Shown in pieces: positions 22,906-31,283 of a stretch of DNA of 64,000 nt (positions within the stretch are counted from its first letter, which is position 1; each line of letters begins with the position of its first letter). The position numbers and the translations under genes were made by a program. Where the stretch lies: assembly GCA_963764585.1 (NCBI GenBank), contig CAVXTB010000003.1, forward strand, positions 124,001 to 188,000, written 5' to 3'. The stretch comes from JAOPZW01 sp963764585 (GTDB taxonomy: Bacteria; Actinomycetota; Thermoleophilia; Solirubrobacterales; Solirubrobacteraceae). The notes beneath the pieces were generated by a model, which did not search any database, was not told the DNA's origin, and saw only the letters and a program-made list of their open reading frames with translations.

Positions 22906-23883
22906 GTGAGAGCACACGGCGGCCGCTCAACTCTTGAGCGGTCGTCGCGTGCGCGCGCCGCTGACCCGATTCTGCGCTGGACGCTCACCGGGTTGGCGGC
23001 GCTGATCCTGGTCCTCATCGCCTTCTTCTTCATCCGGCTCTTCATCGAGGCCAAGCCGGCGTTCGACAAGTTCGGCTACATCGGCTTCGTCTTCGACAAC
23101 AACTGGGACGTCTCGAAGGACATCTTCGGCGCATGGCCGCTGGTGGTGGGCACGCTCATCACCTCGGCCATCGCGCTGATCATCGGTGTCCCGGTGGCGA
23201 TCGCGACCGCGCTGTACATCACCGAGCTGTGCCCGCGCCGCGTTCGCCAGCCGCTGTCGATCCTCGTCGAGCTGCTGGCCGCAGTGCCCTCGGTCGTCTA
23301 CGGCCTGTGGGGCATCAAGGTGCTCGCGCCCAAGCTGCAGCCGGCCGAGCAGTGGTTCTCGGACAAGTTTTCGTTCCTGCCGCTGGTCGGCGGCTCGGTG
23401 TCGATTCCCAACTGCTTCGTCGCCGGCCTGATCATGGCGATCATGATCCTGCCGATCGTCTCGGCGATCTCGCGCGAGGTCATGTCGACGGTGCCGCCCC
23501 ATGACAAGGAGGGGGCGCTCGCCCTGGGCGCGACGCGCTGGGAGATGATCCGCATCGCCGTGCTGCCCTACTCGCGCGCGGGCATCTCGGGCGCCGCGAT
23601 GCTCGGCCTCGGCCGCGCGATCGGCGAGACCATCGCGGTGACGATCGTCATCGGCAACGCGCCGAACGTCCCCGAGACGATCTTCAGTCAGGGCTACACG
23701 CTCGCGGCCGTGGTCGCCAACGAGTTCAACGAGGCGGCGTCGGATCCGACGCACCGCGCGGCGCTGATCGCTGCCGGCCTGGTCCTCTTCGTCCTCACGC
23801 TGTTCGTCAACGCGATCGCCCGCTACTACGTCAACCGCGCCTCGCGTGGCGAGCGCACGGTGCCACAGGGGATGGCCGGATGA
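22906..23883 (+). CDS. pstC: Phosphate ABC transporter permease PstC (325 aa)
   Basis: Membrane subunit of the high-affinity phosphate importer. First helix LTGLAALILVLIAFFFIRLF; the periplasmic loop and then core helices follow, with the EAA-type loop EGALALGATRWEMIRIAVLP and GLGRAIGETIAVTIVIGNA, typical of PstC. GTG 22906 is chosen for the GGAGG at 22892-22896 and because it lies just after the pstS end. ATGA overlap with pstA. Confidence 0.92.
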   Translation: MRAHGGRSTLERSSRARAADPILRWTLTGLAALILVLIAFFFIRLFIEAKPAFDKFGYIGFVFDNNWDVSKDIFGAWPLVVGTLITSAIALIIGVPVAIATALYITELCPRRVRQPLSILVELLAAVPSVVYGLWGIKVLAPKLQPAEQWFSDKFSFLPLVGGSVSIPNCFVAGLIMAIMILPIVSAISREVMSTVPPHDKEGALALGATRWEMIRIAVLPYSRAGISGAAMLGLGRAIGETIAVTIVIGNAPNVPETIFSQGYTLAAVVANEFNEAASDPTHRAALIAAGLVLFVLTLFVNAIARYYVNRASRGERTVPQGMAG

Positions 23884-24743
23884 CCACACTTGCCGCCGTC
23901 AGCGGACGCCGCCGCTTCACCGATCGCGCGATGCGCGCGCTGACGCTCCTGCTCACGCTGATCGCGATCGTCCCGCTGGTCCTGATCATCTACTACCTGA
24001 TCAAGGAGGGGATCGGGGCCTGGAGCAAGGACTTCTTCACCACCGATCCGACCGGCCGGTTCCTCGGCGACCCGGGCGGCATCAAGTCGGCGATCTGGGG
24101 CACGATCATCATGGTCGCGCTGGCGAGCGCGATCGCGATCCCGATGGGGATCGGCGTGGCCCTCTACCTCGTCGAGTACGGGAAGCGTGGCTTCTTCGCC
24201 AACACCGTCCGCTACTTCGTCGACGTCATGACGGGCGTGCCGTCGGTCGTGTTCGGCCTGTTCGTCTACATCGTGCTCGTCGTGACCAAGGTGGGCGGCA
24301 CGTTCGCGGCGTGGAAGGGCTCGGTCGCGCTGGCCCTGCTCATGCTGCCGGTGGTGACGCGATCCGCGGAGGTCGTGCTCAACCTCGTTCCCGACGGGCT
24401 GCGCGAAGGTGCGCTGGCGCTCGGCGCGCCACGCTGGCGCGTGGTCTTCCGCATCGTGCTGCCGACCGCGCTGCCCGGGCTCGTGACGGGCTCGCTGCTC
24501 GCCGTCGCGCGTGCCGCCGGCGAGACCGCGCCACTACTCTTCACCGCTGCATTCGTCTTCGGCACGCAGTTCGACGTCTCACAGCGGATGAACTCGCTGC
24601 CACTGCAGATCTTCAACGACGTCAGCCAAGCGCAGGATCGGCTCGTGGAACGCGCGTGGGGGGCCGCCCTGACGCTCGTGGCGATGGTCCTGATCCTGAG
24701 CCTGATCGCTCGCCTCGTGCAACGAAGGAGCCGTCTGGCATGA
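23880..24743 (+). CDS. pstA: Phosphate ABC transporter permease PstA (287 aa)
   Basis: Second permease subunit. Helices start at LLLTLIAIVPLVLIIYYLI; then GIKSAIWGTIIMVALASAIA, VDVMTGVPSVVFGLFVYIVL and the EAA loop EGALALGAPRWRVVFRIVLP, with RAAGETAPLLFTAAF near the C-terminus, all typical PstA signatures. Start and stop overlap both neighbours by 4 bp (ATGA), so translation is coupled in pstS-C-A-B. Confidence 0.93.
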   Translation: MTTLAAVSGRRRFTDRAMRALTLLLTLIAIVPLVLIIYYLIKEGIGAWSKDFFTTDPTGRFLGDPGGIKSAIWGTIIMVALASAIAIPMGIGVALYLVEYGKRGFFANTVRYFVDVMTGVPSVVFGLFVYIVLVVTKVGGTFAAWKGSVALALLMLPVVTRSAEVVLNLVPDGLREGALALGAPRWRVVFRIVLPTALPGLVTGSLLAVARAAGETAPLLFTAAFVFGTQFDVSQRMNSLPLQIFNDVSQAQDRLVERAWGAALTLVAMVLILSLIARLVQRRSRLA

Positions 24744-25612
24744 ACCCCGACGACACGGCAGCTTCCCCGGCGCAGTCCACGAACACGACGCCGGGCGTCG
24801 CGCCGCCGACGCCGGTCGCGTCCGCCACCGGTGCGCGCGCGGCTGACGTCACCTCGCAAGGGCACGCGATCAGCCTGCGCAAGCTCAACGCGTTCTACGG
24901 CGACAACCACGCGGTCAAGGACGTCGACCTCGAGTACGCCGCCAACCAGGTCACCGCGATGATCGGCCCGTCGGGCTGCGGCAAGTCGACGCTCGTGCGC
25001 TGCATCAACCGGATGCACGAGGAGATCCCCGGCGCGCGCGCGACCGGCGAGGTCCGCCTCGACGAGCTCGACCTCTACGACTCCGAGGTGGACGTGGTGA
25101 GCGTCCGGCGCGCCATCGGGATGGTGTTCCAGAAGCCCAATCCGTTCCCGACGATGTCGATCTTCGACAACGTCGCCGCGGGCATCCGGCTGTCCGGCAC
25201 GCGCGGCGTGAACATCAAGGAGCGCGTCGAGCAGTCCCTGCGCGCAGCGGGACTGTGGGAGGAGGTCAAGGACCGGATGGGGCAGCCGGGGATCGGCCTC
25301 TCGGGCGGCCAGCAGCAGCGCTTGTGCATCGCGCGTACCATCGCGGTGGAGCCCGAGGTGATCCTGATGGACGAGCCCGCATCGGCGCTTGACCCGATCT
25401 CGACGCTGAAGATCGAGGAGCTCGTCCACGAGCTCAAGAAGCGCTACACGATCGTGATCGTCACCCACAACATGCAGCAGGCGGCGCGCGTGGCCGACAC
25501 CACCGCGTTCATGCTCAACGGCGAGCTCGTCGAGCACGCGCCCACCGACAAGATCTTCTCGACGCCTGACGATCAGCGCACCGAGGAGTACGTGACCGGG
25601 AAGTTCGGGTAG
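24740..25612 (+). CDS. pstB: Phosphate ABC transporter ATP-binding protein PstB (290 aa)
   Basis: Cytoplasmic ATPase driving phosphate import. Walker A GPSGCGKST (residues 76-84), PstB-typical RCINRMHEEIPGAR, Q-loop GMVFQKPNPFPTMSIFDNV, signature LSGGQQQRLCIARTI, Walker B VILMDEPASALDPIS and H-loop VTHNMQQAARVAD. A 40-residue Ala/Pro/Thr-rich N-terminal extension precedes the core. phoU follows 6 bp downstream. Confidence 0.95.
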   Translation: MNPDDTAASPAQSTNTTPGVAPPTPVASATGARAADVTSQGHAISLRKLNAFYGDNHAVKDVDLEYAANQVTAMIGPSGCGKSTLVRCINRMHEEIPGARATGEVRLDELDLYDSEVDVVSVRRAIGMVFQKPNPFPTMSIFDNVAAGIRLSGTRGVNIKERVEQSLRAAGLWEEVKDRMGQPGIGLSGGQQQRLCIARTIAVEPEVILMDEPASALDPISTLKIEELVHELKKRYTIVIVTHNMQQAARVADTTAFMLNGELVEHAPTDKIFSTPDDQRTEEYVTGKFG

Positions 25613-25618
25613 AGGCTG

Positions 25619-26314
25619 ATGGCTACGGGAGAGGGACGCCGACATTTCCAGGAGGAGCTCAAGCGGCTCGAGGATTCCGCCATCGGCGGCATCGACCTCG
25701 TGCTCGAGCAGCTCGACCGCGTGCTCGAGGCGCTCGAGCACCAGGACATCGAGCTGGCCCAGATCGTCATCCTCGACGACGACCGCCTTGACGGGCGCTA
25801 CCTCGAGGTCCATCAGGGGATCCTCACCCTGCTGGCCCGCCAGGCGCCGGTGGCCGGCGACCTGCGGCTCGTCGCGGCGCTGCTGCACCTCATCACCCAC
25901 ATCGAGCGGATGGGCGATCAGTGCGTGACGATCGCCAAGCTCATCCCGCTGTCGGGATACGAGCCGCCCGTTCGCGCCGAGATGCTCGACCGCGTGCTGC
26001 GCATGGGGCGCGCGGCGCGCTCGGAGACGGTCCAGGCGCGCGCGGCCTTCTCCGGCCGCGACGTGGCGCTCGCCGAGGACCTCGTGCGCCAGGACCGCGA
26101 GATCAACCGCCTCAACCGCGAGGTCTTCCAGCTGGCGATCGAGATCGGCGAGGATCCCGACACGCGCGAGTGGGCCATGCACATGACGATGGTGGCGCGG
26201 GCGCTGGAGCGCGTCGGCGACAACGCGGTCGACATCGGCGAGGTCACCGCGTTCGTCGTCAGCGGGCTGTTTCGCGAGTTCTCGGACTCGTCGGCACCGA
26301 CGTTGCAGTCGTAG
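25619..26314 (+). CDS. phoU: Phosphate signalling protein PhoU (231 aa)
   Basis: Two three-helix PhoU repeats: first QEELKRLEDSAIGGIDLVLE with LLARQAPVAGDLRLVAALLH and IERMGDQCVTIAKL; second LAEDLVRQDREINRLNREVF with MTMVARALERVGDNAVDIGE. These metal-binding E/R-x-GD motifs define the family. It negatively regulates Pst uptake and PhoR/PhoP-type signalling. Last gene of the pst operon. Confidence 0.95.
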   Translation: MATGEGRRHFQEELKRLEDSAIGGIDLVLEQLDRVLEALEHQDIELAQIVILDDDRLDGRYLEVHQGILTLLARQAPVAGDLRLVAALLHLITHIERMGDQCVTIAKLIPLSGYEPPVRAEMLDRVLRMGRAARSETVQARAAFSGRDVALAEDLVRQDREINRLNREVFQLAIEIGEDPDTREWAMHMTMVARALERVGDNAVDIGEVTAFVVSGLFREFSDSSAPTLQS

Positions 26315-26346
26315 TCATCCACCCGGCTTGCGGGTAGCCGAAGCCC

Positions 26347-27810
26347 ATGGGGCGCCGGCTTCTGACCGTGCTGGTCGTCTGCGCCGCCTCGTGCGGGGCC
26401 GGCGTGACGGCGCTCGCCGCGTTGCGCCTGGACCGCGATCTGTCGGTCGGGACGGTGCGGCTGTTCGCCGACCCCGGCCATCACGGGGCGCTCGACCTCT
26501 ACGTGCCGCTCGTCGATTGGGGCGTGCGCTTCGGCAGCGTGCGGCTGCCCGTGCGGCTGCGCGTCGACGTCGAGCGCATCGATCGCGACTCCGCCGTGCA
26601 GGTCGCGCGCGAGGGAGCCGACTCGCCGCGGGTGCTCGCGCGGGTTAAACGCGACGCGCGTGCGGCGATCGCGTCGTACCTGCGGATCCTCGTGCTCGTC
26701 GTCGTCGGCAGCGCGCTGGCCTTCGGGCTGCTGGTGGCGCTGGCGTTGCGCGGCGCGGGGTGGCCGCTGCTCGACGGGGCGATCGCGGCCGGCGCGACGG
26801 CGCTGGCGCTCGGCGTGGCGATCGTCGTGCTGCTGGCGCCGCGCGGCGACCTCGGCCGCCCCGAGTACTACGCGCACGGCCCCGACATCCCGGGCGCGCT
26901 GCGCGCGGTCGAGTCGGCCGAGGCGAGCGCCAGCGTGCTCGGCGAGGAGCTCGACAGCCAGCTCGTGGGGCTCGCGCAGCTCGTCGTCGACCCGAGCGAG
27001 CGGCGGAGGCTCGGCGGGCGCCCGCAGATCACCGTCGCCTCCGACCTGCACAACAACGTCCTCGCGCTGCCGGCGCTGCGGCGGGTGGCGCGCGGGACGC
27101 CGCTGTTCTTCGTCGGCGACCTCACCGATCGCGGCTCGCCGCTCGAGTCGCAGCTCACGCGCGGGGTGCTGCGCGCGGGCACGCGCATGGTCTTCGTGAC
27201 CGGCAACCACGACTCCGACGCCGAGGCGCAGGAGCTCGCAGACGATGGCGCGGTCGTGCTGACCGAGCAGGGGCGGCTGCTGCGCGACGGGCGCTTCGGG
27301 CCCATGGTGGTGCGCGTGGCCGGGCTGCGCGTGGCCGGCTACGGCGATCCGTTCCGCCGGCGCCGCGCGCGGGGCTACACCAGGGAGGGCCTCAACCCGG
27401 CGCCGACGCCATCCGAGCAGAGCCTGTTCGCCGACTGGTTCCTGCGGCTGGAGAACAAGGTCGACGTCGTGATGGTCCACGAGCCCGCGCTCGCCGCGAA
27501 GGCGCTGGATCTGCTGCGCCGCGACCCGCCGTCGCACCCGATCGCCTTCCTCGTCGGCCACACCCACCACGCCGACATCGAGATCGATCGCGACGTCGAC
27601 GTGATCAACGGCGGGACGGTCGGCGCGGGCGGGACGGGCAACCTCGGCGAGGGGGCGAAGATCGGCGTGGCGCGGATGCTCTACTCGGCGGGCGAGGGCG
27701 GCTTCGAGCCGCTGGCAGCCGACCTCGTCGAGATCGATCCGGGCAACGGATCGGCGACGGCCAAGCGCTTTCGGCTCGACGTCCCGGATACCGCCCAAGC
27801 TCGCAAATAG
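26347..27810 (+). CDS. Membrane-anchored metallophosphoesterase (487 aa)
   Basis: Three N-proximal membrane segments (residues about 5-25; LRILVLVVVGSALAFGLLVA at about 118-137; AIAAGATALALGVAIVVLLA), with an extracytoplasmic region between the first two. A calcineurin-like phosphoesterase domain follows: TVASDLHNN, FFVGDLTDRGSP, FVTGNHDSD, VMVHEP and LVGHTHHADIE, with INGGTVGAGGTG at the end. All metal ligands are present. Located between phoU and a PhoB-type regulator, so a phosphate-salvage role is plausible but unproven. Confidence 0.85.
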   Translation: MGRRLLTVLVVCAASCGAGVTALAALRLDRDLSVGTVRLFADPGHHGALDLYVPLVDWGVRFGSVRLPVRLRVDVERIDRDSAVQVAREGADSPRVLARVKRDARAAIASYLRILVLVVVGSALAFGLLVALALRGAGWPLLDGAIAAGATALALGVAIVVLLAPRGDLGRPEYYAHGPDIPGALRAVESAEASASVLGEELDSQLVGLAQLVVDPSERRRLGGRPQITVASDLHNNVLALPALRRVARGTPLFFVGDLTDRGSPLESQLTRGVLRAGTRMVFVTGNHDSDAEAQELADDGAVVLTEQGRLLRDGRFGPMVVRVAGLRVAGYGDPFRRRRARGYTREGLNPAPTPSEQSLFADWFLRLENKVDVVMVHEPALAAKALDLLRRDPPSHPIAFLVGHTHHADIEIDRDVDVINGGTVGAGGTGNLGEGAKIGVARMLYSAGEGGFEPLAADLVEIDPGNGSATAKRFRLDVPDTAQARK

Positions 27811-27841
27811 CGAAAATCGGGGGTCATGGCCGGACCCCGCC

Positions 27842-27868
27842 TGTGAAGAAGCTGTGACCAGGTGTGAA
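27842..27868 (-). promoter_or_regulatory. PHO-box-like repeats upstream of the response regulator
   Basis: GTGA tetramers at 27843, 27854 and 27864 (the complement of TCAC repeats) with 11- and 10-bp spacing, about 50 bp before the regulator ATG. Inverse orientation relative to the two pst PHO boxes. A TAGACT -10 box at 27898-27903 follows. Confidence 0.6.
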
Positions 27869-27913
27869 AGGCCCCCTGCTGCGTCCCGGGTTGCCAATAG
27901 ACTGAGCCGCGCC

Positions 27914-28723
27914 ATGACGGAACGGTCCACCGCTGCCGACGTCGCGCCGCTCCGGCTCGGCGTCATCGACACCGACTCCGGGTTCCTCCAGGTTCTCACC
28001 AAGCGCCTGGAGCGCCTGTCGTGGGAGCACCGCGTGCTGGCCAGCGCGGTCCCGGTCGACACGGTCGTGGCCATGCGCCTGAACGCGATCGTCATCGACC
28101 TGTCCGTGCTCGGGCCGCAGGCCTGGGACTACCTCGAGAAGCTGTGCGCCGCGCTGCCGGGGCTGGGCGTGCTCGTCTGCACGGGCCAGTCGACCGTGGC
28201 ACAGCGCGTGCGCGGCCTGCGCCTGGGCGCCGACGACTGGCTGGCCAAGCCGTGTCACCCCGAGGAGCTCATCGCGCGCGTCGAGGCCGTGGTGCGCCGC
28301 CGCCGCCGGGCCGAGGCGCGGTCGTCGGGCGGCCCCATCACCGCCGGCGAGATCGAGATCCGCTCGGATCGCTTCCAGGCGTTCGTGGGCGGCGCGTCGA
28401 TCGACCTGACCCGGCGCGAGTTCGAGCTCATCGAGCTGCTGGCCGGCGCCGAGGGGCGCGTGCTCGAGCGCGAGGAGATCTACCAGCGCGTATGGGGCTA
28501 CGCGATGGCGCGCGGCGACCGGTCGGTCGACGTCTTCGTGCGCAAGCTGCGCCAGAAGCTCGAGAAGGCGTCGCCGGGGTGGCGCTACATCCACACGCAC
28601 TTCGGCGTCGGGTACCGCTTCTCGCCCGAGCCGGCGGTCGGCGAGGGCGTCGCGCCCGAGCCGGTCCTGCCCGCGCTCGAGAGCGCGCCCACCGAGGCGC
28701 CCGATCGCGTCGCGCTGCCGTGA
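27914..28723 (+). CDS. PhoB/OmpR-type response regulator (269 aa)
   Basis: Receiver domain with acidic pair GVIDTDSGF (D19, D21), phospho-acceptor in AIVIDLSVLGP (D62), Thr in LVCTGQS and Lys in WLAKPCHPEEL. The winged-helix effector contains SIDLTRREFELIELLAGAEG, REEIYQRVWGYAMARGDRSV and IHTHFGVGYRFSPEP, closely similar to the receiver-less protein at 21306. Likely the regulator of the phosphate locus. No histidine kinase is adjacent. Acidic/Pro-rich C-terminal tail of about 25 residues. Confidence 0.88.
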   Translation: MTERSTAADVAPLRLGVIDTDSGFLQVLTKRLERLSWEHRVLASAVPVDTVVAMRLNAIVIDLSVLGPQAWDYLEKLCAALPGLGVLVCTGQSTVAQRVRGLRLGADDWLAKPCHPEELIARVEAVVRRRRRAEARSSGGPITAGEIEIRSDRFQAFVGGASIDLTRREFELIELLAGAEGRVLEREEIYQRVWGYAMARGDRSVDVFVRKLRQKLEKASPGWRYIHTHFGVGYRFSPEPAVGEGVAPEPVLPALESAPTEAPDRVALP

Positions 28724-29073
28724 CCGCGGCGCGCAACGTCGCGATCATCCTGCTGCTGGCGGCCGGGGTCGCCTTCGTGCCCGGTGGCGGGACGACCGCC
28801 GCGCTCATCGGCGCGATCCTGTCGACGCTCATCCTCGTTTCGTTCGTCCTGCTCGCCGCGCGCTTCTACCGCGAGCGGCGGCTGGACATCGACGGGCTCG
28901 GCGATCGCTGGCGGGCCCTGCTCTACGGCGCGATCGCGGTGGCGGTGCTCGACATGGCCGCGCGGCCGCGGCTGAGCGAGACCGACGGCGGGACGATCGT
29001 GTGGATCGCGCTGCTCGGTGCTTCCGCGTACGCGCTGTACACGGTCTGGCGGCACTACCGCGAGTACGCCTGA
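28720..29073 (+). CDS. Small membrane protein (117 aa)
   Basis: Four hydrophobic segments: NVAIILLLAAGVAFV, ALIGAILSTLILVSFVLLAA, LLYGAIAVAVLDMA and TIVWIALLGASAYALYTVW, separated by a charged RFYRERRLDIDGLGDRWR loop. The GTG overlaps the regulator stop as GTGA, so it is translationally coupled to it. Family not recognised; could be a membrane sensor partner of the regulator, but that is a guess. Confidence 0.75.
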   Translation: MTAARNVAIILLLAAGVAFVPGGGTTAALIGAILSTLILVSFVLLAARFYRERRLDIDGLGDRWRALLYGAIAVAVLDMAARPRLSETDGGTIVWIALLGASAYALYTVWRHYREYA

Positions 29074-29123
29074 TCTCCGTCTGGGCCTGGGCCGGCCCAG
29101 GGCGAAGATGAGGCGGCCGGCCC

Positions 29124-29864
29124 ATGGTGCGCTGCGCGCGTCCGCGCCACGATTCCGGCGTGGGCGGAGAGCGCGGACAGACGACCGTGGAGTGGCTCGG
29201 GGTCATGGTGGCCGTGGCAGCGCTCGCCGGCGCGCTGCTGGCCGCGCTGCCGTCGGTTGCCCCCGCGGTGACCTCGACGTTCGAGCGCGTGATCTGCCGC
29301 GTCGGCGGGGGGTCGTGTCCGGGCACGAGCTCGCCGGCGCCGGCCCCGGCGCCTGCTGCGCCGGCGCCCTCGCCGGGGGCTCCTCCCACGGCCCGCGCGG
29401 CGGGCGCGCGCCCGACGTACGCCAAGCGCTCGTGCAGCAAGGGCGGGCGCACAGCGACCTTCCAGGTGCAGATGCAGCGCAAGCGCGACCCCGACAGCGG
29501 CAAGGTCTTCAACGTCATCACCGGGGTCACGTATCGCCTGCGCGGCGCCCCGCCCGGGAAGGTCAAGCTATGGGTCTTCCAGCGCGCGATCCAGACCTAC
29601 ACGGACACCGGCAAGCGCCCGGGCGGCGAGGTGCCGGGGCCCGGCGAGCTCAACGGCGCCGAGCTCGGGATCGCCACGCAGGAGCTCGTGCGCGACGGGC
29701 GCGCGCACACGCTCGACATCGGCCAATGGTCGGCCAAGGACGCGCCGGTCGGCACCTACGTCCAGCCGCAGACGAACGGCATCTTCCAGATCCACTACGA
29801 CTACGTCTTCGTCGTGGACCCGGGCAACGACAGCGGCGGCTGCTCGTTCCACTTCGACGGCTGA
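29124..29864 (+). CDS. Pilin-like N-terminus, secreted hypothetical protein (246 aa)
   Basis: The N-terminus carries a type IV/Flp-pilin-like prepilin motif, GERGQTTVEWLGVMVAVAAL, where processing would occur before the hydrophobic helix. A Pro/Ala-rich linker and a C-terminal domain of about 150 residues follow (KRSCSKGGRTATFQVQMQRK, then CSFHFDG) with paired Cys. A start at GTG 29160, right at the motif, is possible. Precedes two TadE-like genes and probably belongs to the same surface system. Confidence 0.72.
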   Translation: MVRCARPRHDSGVGGERGQTTVEWLGVMVAVAALAGALLAALPSVAPAVTSTFERVICRVGGGSCPGTSSPAPAPAPAAPAPSPGAPPTARAAGARPTYAKRSCSKGGRTATFQVQMQRKRDPDSGKVFNVITGVTYRLRGAPPGKVKLWVFQRAIQTYTDTGKRPGGEVPGPGELNGAELGIATQELVRDGRAHTLDIGQWSAKDAPVGTYVQPQTNGIFQIHYDYVFVVDPGNDSGGCSFHFDG

Positions 29865-29929
29865 TCCTGCGCACAATCGTCACACTCGCGCGGTAGCCCT
29901 GTAACACCGCCCACGGGACGCTGGTCGCC

Positions 29930-30277
29930 ATGCCAGCGCATGGTGGACACGAGGGTCAGGCGAGCGTCGAGATGGTCGCGCTGCTGCCGCTCGTCGTACT
30001 TCTGGGCGCGCTGCTGTGGCAGGCCGTCGTGGCCGGCCAGGCGCTGTGGCTGTCGGGCGCCGCGGCCCGGGCGGCCGCGCGCGCGACGGCGATCGGCGGC
30101 GACGCCGAGGCCGCCGCGCGTGGCGCCCTGCCGCCGCGCCTGGAGCGCGGGCTGCGCGTCCGCCCGGCTGATGGCGGCGGCGGGGTGCGCGTCGCCGTGC
30201 GGATCCCGTCGGTGCTCACGACCGGCTCGATCGCCACGATCGAATCGCGCGCGGCGTTCCCGGAGCAACGGCCGTGA
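29930..30277 (+). CDS. TadE-like pseudopilin (115 aa)
   Basis: Short TadE-type protein: EGQASVEMVALLPLVVLLGA contains the Gly/Gln-E prepilin-like motif and membrane helix, followed by a beta-rich domain (RLERGLRVRPADGGGGVRVA). Exported to the outer face of the membrane. Ends in an ATGA-like GTGA overlap with a second TadE-like gene. Confidence 0.82.
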   Translation: MPAHGGHEGQASVEMVALLPLVVLLGALLWQAVVAGQALWLSGAAARAAARATAIGGDAEAAARGALPPRLERGLRVRPADGGGGVRVAVRIPSVLTTGSIATIESRAAFPEQRP

Positions 30278-30624
30278 CGGCCGGCCGCCGCGCGCCGGGC
30301 GTCTCCGGCCAGGCCAGTGTCGAGCTCGTCGCCCTGCTCCCGCTCGCCGCGCTGATCGCCCTCGCCATCGCGCAGCTCCTCGCGGCGGGCGCCGCGCGCG
30401 AGCTCGCCGGCAACGCCGCCGAGGCCGGCGCCGCGGCGATCCTGCAAGGCGCCGATCCGACCGCCGCCGCGCGCGACGCGCTCCCCGGCTGGTCGCGCGA
30501 GCGAGCGGAGGTGCGCGTCGCCGGCCGCCGCGTCGAGGTCCGCGTCCGCCCGCGTGCCGTCGTGCCCGCCCTTGCCGAGACGCTCGTCGCGACGGCGGCC
30601 GCCGACGCGGGACCGGCAGCATGA
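30274..30624 (+). CDS. TadE-like pseudopilin (116 aa)
   Basis: Paralogue of the preceding protein with SGQASVELVALLPLAALIAL at the processing site and membrane helix, then a short domain ending ALAETLVATAAADAGPAA. Overlaps both neighbours by 4 bp. Such pairs of minor pilins accompany Tad/Flp pili, but the TadA ATPase, TadB/C and prepilin peptidase are not within this window. Confidence 0.82.
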   Translation: MTAGRRAPGVSGQASVELVALLPLAALIALAIAQLLAAGAARELAGNAAEAGAAAILQGADPTAAARDALPGWSRERAEVRVAGRRVEVRVRPRAVVPALAETLVATAAADAGPAA

Positions 30625-31283
30625 GCCCGCTGCGCGACCTGCTCGTCGCGCCACGGCCGGCGGAGCACGCGGTGCCGCGCTCGCGCCGGCTCGTCCGCCG
30701 CCACGCGGAGGCGTCCGCGGCCGCGGCGCCGGGCCTCGGCGTCCTCGCGTCCGCGCGCGAGCTGCCGGCGGTGGCGATCGCCGCCGGCCTGGCCGTCGCG
30801 CGGGGCAGGTCCGCGGCGCTCGTGTGCGTGCACGCGCCGGGCGCCGCCGGCGGCTCGCCGTCGTTGCGCCTGCCGGCGCGGGCCGGCGCCGGCCGGCTGG
30901 CGGCGTCGCTCGCCGGGCGCGGCCTGGTCGCCGAGGCGCGCGGGCCCGTCGCCCTCGTGCACCTGCCCGACGACCCGGCGGAGCTGCCGAGCGCCGCGGC
31001 GCGAGCGCTTGCCGCCGCCGGCGCCCTGCCGACGGTGCTCGGCGTCGCCCAGCGCACCGAGGACGTCGACGTCCTGCTCGCCGCGCGCGAGGCGATCCTC
31101 GTCGCGCTGGCCCCGGCGGCCGAGCCGACGCTCGCCGGCCTCGCGCTCGCAGGAGCGACGGAGCTGGCTCCGTCGGCGGCCGCCATCTCGGTGGCGCTCG
31201 ATCCGGTGCAGCGCGCGCTCGCCCTCGCGGCGGCGTGGTCGCCGCGGACGATCCGTCACGCGATCGAGGGGCTCGTGGCATGA
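30621..31283 (+). CDS. Hypothetical protein of the Tad-like cluster (220 aa)
   Basis: Ala/Leu-rich cytoplasmic protein with no signal or membrane segment. Starts MSPLRDLLVAPRPAEHAV; ordered region GLAVARGRSAALVCVHAPGA and ALVHLPDDPAELPSAAARAL resembles a degenerate nucleotide-binding fold like the receiver-type N-domain of CpaE/TadZ, but no Walker motif is present. ATGA overlaps on both sides show it belongs to the operon. Function unknown. Confidence 0.7.
   Translation: MSPLRDLLVAPRPAEHAVPRSRRLVRRHAEASAAAAPGLGVLASARELPAVAIAAGLAVARGRSAALVCVHAPGAAGGSPSLRLPARAGAGRLAASLAGRGLVAEARGPVALVHLPDDPAELPSAAARALAAAGALPTVLGVAQRTEDVDVLLAAREAILVALAPAAEPTLAGLALAGATELAPSAAAISVALDPVQRALALAAAWSPRTIRHAIEGLVA

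Noticed and set aside
24266..28095. Long minus-strand frames over the pst-phoU region
   Set aside because: Antisense to pstA, pstB, phoU and the metallophosphoesterase, all unmistakable on the plus strand.
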